Below are positions 61,494 to 64,000 of a stretch of DNA of 64,000 nucleotides, in pieces; the first letter of the stretch is position 1; each line of letters begins with the position of its first letter. The notes under the pieces were generated by a model. That model was not told the origin of the DNA and did not search any database. It was given only the letters and a program-made list of their open reading frames with translations. The stretch comes from PALSA-693 sp963780345 (GTDB taxonomy: Bacteria; Actinomycetota; Acidimicrobiia; Acidimicrobiales; Palsa-688): positions 1-64,000 of the forward strand of contig CAWABU010000002.1 of the NCBI GenBank assembly GCA_963780345.1, in the 5' to 3' direction. The position numbers and the translations under genes were made by a program.

Positions 61494-62075
61494 ATGAGGG
61501 GACGGACTCTCTCGACGTTGCTCATCGGTGCCGCGGCGGCGGTGGGCCTCCCGCTGTTGGTGGGCGGCGCGGCGCAGGCTGCTACCAGTGCTTCCAGCGC
61601 CACATGCACCGGGCCCCTCGCGGCCGGCACCTATAGCAATGTGACGGCGATGTCCGGCTGCGTGCTCAACAGTACTGACGTGATCACCGGAAATGTGACG
61701 GTCGGTTCGGGCGGAAGCTTGACCATGACGGGCACCACCGTCGCGGCAAACGTCACCGCCCAGGGGGCCGCGGGTCTGTCTATCTCTGGCTCGACCATTA
61801 GCGGTTCCGTCGTCGTGCAGAGCAGTGGCGCCGCCGACAACGAGCTGGTCGGCAACACCATCAAGGCAAACCTGGTGGTTCAGGGCAACGCTTCGCAGTT
61901 CCTCCTTGAGGCCAACACGGTCTCAGCCAGTATCACGGTTCAGAGCAATACCGGAGGGGGCGTTCTCTTGGCCAATATGGCTAACTCGAACTGCGTGCTG
62001 CAGGCCAACAGTCCCCACATAGTCGGGATGGCCAATACGGCCTCCGGCACCAACACCTGCAACACCACATCATAG
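61494..62075 (+). CDS. Secreted right-handed beta-helix protein
   Basis: 193 residues. Start at ATG 61494 (AAGGAGG upstream). Signal peptide (LIGAAAAVGLPLLVGGAAQA) then short Val/Asn-rich strands repeated about every 20 residues (DVITGNVTVGSGGSLTMTGT, TIKANLVVQGNASQFLLEA, TVSASITVQSNTGGGVLL), typical of a parallel beta-helix. Two Cys flank the domain at the C-terminus. No catalytic residues seen; could be a surface adhesin-like or polymer-forming protein. Confidence 0.75.
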   Translation: MRGRTLSTLLIGAAAAVGLPLLVGGAAQAATSASSATCTGPLAAGTYSNVTAMSGCVLNSTDVITGNVTVGSGGSLTMTGTTVAANVTAQGAAGLSISGSTISGSVVVQSSGAADNELVGNTIKANLVVQGNASQFLLEANTVSASITVQSNTGGGVLLANMANSNCVLQANSPHIVGMANTASGTNTCNTTS

Positions 62076-62144
62076 AATCGGCGTCGTAGATACGGCGCGG
62101 GTCGCCGAGCGCCCGATCACCTCGGGGGGGATACTCAAGGTCAG

Positions 62145-62186
62145 CCGGGACTTCGACGTGATCGTCGGAGTCCCGGTTTAGGTTTT
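62145..62186. terminator. Intrinsic terminator after the beta-helix gene
   Basis: CCGGGACT (62145-62152) pairs with AGTCCCGG (62169-62176), with an inner CGACG/CGTCG stem and the tail TTTAGGTTTT. Between convergent genes. Confidence 0.75.
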
Positions 62187-62234
62187 GGCTTCGGCTGGGT
62201 GCGAAGAGCGCTGAGCCCGCCGAGCAGCGAAATG

Positions 62235-62933
62235 TCACACTGCATGCAGCTGGTAGACCACGCTGCCACCGAGCCGCCGGGACATTTCCAGTTGGCGTTC
62301 GACGCGCTTCGCCCGCTCGGAGGGCTCGAACGATGCCGGCCACAGATGCATGTAGGCCTTGGTGCCGATCCGCCACCCCGCCTGCTCGAACTCGGGTTCG
62401 CTCACCCTGGGCCGGAAGTGATCCTCATCCAGGCCCTTTCGGCGCATGCTCTCCTGGAACCACCACACATACGGATGGAAGATATTCGGCTCGATGACCA
62501 GCCACCTGGCCCCCGAACGAGCCGCCGCACGCATGTCGCTGAACACCCGGGGCCGGTCCCGCAAGTGGTGAATGACGTCAATTGAGAATAGAAGGTCGGC
62601 CTGGAAACCGATCGGTATGGCGGTGGTTCGAGCGAGACCCCTACCTCGATATTTCTCCTCGCCGTGAGCCATCATGCGGTCATTGATCTCGACGACGGCA
62701 AAGTCCACGTCAGGATGCTCCATCGACACCCGATAGCAGACCCGCCCGGTGCCACCACCCAGCTCGATGACTTTCGCGGCCCCTGACTCGACAATCAGAT
62801 CGCAGACGGCCGCAACCCGACGCTGCTCAAAATGTCCGCCTCGCCGAGCGTCGTAGTTCGCCGGGTCGGTCTGATCGTGATGGACGGGTTTGGCGCGCAC
62901 GCCACGACGATCACAGCCAGCCCAGGGGATCAC
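62235..62933 (-). CDS. Class I SAM-dependent methyltransferase
   Basis: 232 residues. SAM motif I VIELGGGTGRVCYRV, motif II VDFAVVEINDRMM, ADLLFSIDVIHHLRD (motif IV region) and the C-terminal Trp-rich NIFHPYVWWFQESM. Unknown substrate; beside the DegT aminotransferase it may decorate a sugar. The gene 18 bp upstream (DegT) is on the same strand. Confidence 0.88.
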   Translation of the reverse strand: MIPWAGCDRRGVRAKPVHHDQTDPANYDARRGGHFEQRRVAAVCDLIVESGAAKVIELGGGTGRVCYRVSMEHPDVDFAVVEINDRMMAHGEEKYRGRGLARTTAIPIGFQADLLFSIDVIHHLRDRPRVFSDMRAAARSGARWLVIEPNIFHPYVWWFQESMRRKGLDEDHFRPRVSEPEFEQAGWRIGTKAYMHLWPASFEPSERAKRVERQLEMSRRLGGSVVYQLHAV

Positions 62934-62951
62934 AAGGTGTTCGCCAAGTAT

Positions 62952-64000
62952 TCATCGGCGTGACACCCGCCGGTCAGCCGAACCGCTCTGCACGTGCACG
63001 CGAAGACGCGATGCAATGTACCGGACCTGCTCCTGGCTCAACCGGGTATGCGTCGGAAGTGAGATTCCTCGCGCACTCGAATTGTTCCGCTAGGGGGAAC
63101 CTGGCGCCCGGCTGGTGATACGGAGGCATGAGATGCACCGGCGAGAACACCGGACGGGCCTCGATTCCGTCGGCCGCGAGCAGCCTGACGACCTCGTCGC
63201 GTCGCTCGCTCGCAGTCGGTCGTAGCCCGATCGTGTACATCCAGTAGGCATGGCCGTTTCCGGGACGGAGCCCCGGCCTCATGAGATAGTCATCCAGGCC
63301 AGCGAGTGCCTCCTCGTACCAGGCTGCCAGCCTGGCCCGGCGGTCGAGCATTTCGTAGATCCGTTCCATTTGGGCCACGCCCACTGCCGCCTGGAGATTG
63401 GTCATTCGGTAATTGAATCCCACCATCTTGTGCCAGTAAGGGCGCCGAGCTTCGGCGGCCTGATTGCGCAACAGGCGAATCAGCGCGGCGAGCTTCGGGT
63501 CGTCGAGGGTGACCATGCCACCTTCACCTGTGGTGACGATCTTGTTCCCGAAGAAGCTGAACGCGGCCACGGCTCCGATGGAGCCGGCGCGGCGACCCCG
63601 ATGGGTCGCCCCGTGGGCCTCCGCCGCGTCTTCGATCAGGGAAATGTTCTTCTCCTGAGCCAGCCCGAGCAACTGATCCATGTCTGCGCATTGCCCGAAC
63701 AGATGCACGGCCACGATAGCCTTCGTGTGAGCGCTGATTTTGTGCTCGACGTCAGCAGGGTCAACGTTCATGGTGAGAGCTTCGCTGTCGGCGAAGACAG
63801 GAGTGGCACCGCAGTAGCGCACGGCGTTGGCCGTGGCCACGTAGGTCAGGGTTGGAACAATGACTTCGTCTCCTGGCCCTACCCCGAGGGCGACCAGCGC
63901 CAGGTGCAGAGCGGCCGTCCCGCTGCTGCAGCTGATCGCTTCCTTCACGCCACAAAACTCAGCGAACTCGGCCTCAAAACGACCGACGAATGGTCCGTTA
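62952..64000 (-). CDS. DegT/DnrJ/EryC1-family aminotransferase, 5'-truncated, apparent frameshift
   Basis: PLP-dependent sugar aminotransferase. Its N-terminus lies past the window edge (FVGRFEAEFAEFCGVKEAIS reads to base 64000). SSGTAALHLALVALGVGPGD, the PLP-Lys motif FSFFGNKIVTTGEGG and NYRMTNLQAAVGVAQM are typical. The tail switches frame near 63071-63076: the expected GISLPTHTRLSQEQVRYIAS is in the adjacent frame and ends at 62952, whereas the original frame runs to 62974 as nonsense. One extra base explains it. Probably part of a glycan biosynthesis locus. Confidence 0.88.

Overview
The window is GC-rich and densely coded. Signs that it comes from the Actinomycetota, probably an uncultured Acidimicrobiia-like lineage, are the high GC, frequent GTG starts, 4-bp ATGA/GTGA overlaps, a class II DAHP synthase, an Rpf-like LysM protein and a RepSA/TraB-type integrative element. 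The lineage is inferred from gene style only. No rRNA or CRISPR array is visible. At least seven genes are broken by a single-base shift while staying recognisable on both sides. They occur in core and accessory DNA alike, so indel errors in the sequence are the simplest explanation.

Layout. 1-6.2 kb is core: a partial APH-fold phosphotransferase, a PAC2 protein, an AbiEi/DUF559-like protein with a 46-bp palindrome at its start, leuS and a DUF2461 protein. A tRNA-Ala(GGC) at 6261-6334 is the integration site of a 16.6-kb element (6291-22971) bounded by a perfect 47-bp direct repeat of the tRNA 3' half. Its left part is an AICE-type backbone on the minus strand: small regulator, small membrane protein, FtsK/TraB translocase, RepSA-like initiator, excisionase and tyrosine integrase. 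Facing it are an HTH regulator, a Pif-like Nudix protein and an HD hydrolase. Tandem integrase arm-type sites lie inside both ends.

The most unusual part is 13.89-22.08 kb, inside the element. It holds nine small genes of mostly unknown function, in both orientations, one per interval, plus one gene-less interval. The intervals are separated by a recurring junction motif (consensus CCGAWCGCCGANTCGG). At four junctions a folded 75-78-bp repeat precedes the motif, with CATCTGC always 52-53 bp upstream of the repeat. A truncated fifth copy closes the right end. The layout resembles an integron cassette array (gene plus ~127-bp structured site), but the sites do not match canonical attC and no integron integrase is seen. 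One cassette encodes a winged-helix-like domain joined to a stretch resembling the DNA gyrase A coiled-coil region.

22.97-64 kb is again chromosomal. It includes: a PQQ/tectonin-type secreted propeller protein; an alpha/beta hydrolase; an EthD protein; a split Ada/MGMT alkylation-repair pair; a MetE-like protein; a double-ACT protein; an acyl-CoA dehydrogenase / PhnD-like / TusA-ferritin cluster; a LysM-Rpf-like hydrolase; VOC and FAH-family enzymes; the coupled nadD-membrane protein-rsfS operon; class II DAHP synthase; an assimilatory sulfite reductase-cysH pair; a secreted glucosaminidase; a large SPFH/zinc-ribbon/Tim44-like protein; a box-pathway benzoate operon (boxC, boxB, benzoate-CoA ligase); a MoxR/VWA pair; and, at the right edge, a glycosyltransferase, two small secreted proteins, a methyltransferase and a DegT-family aminotransferase that suggest a surface-glycan locus.
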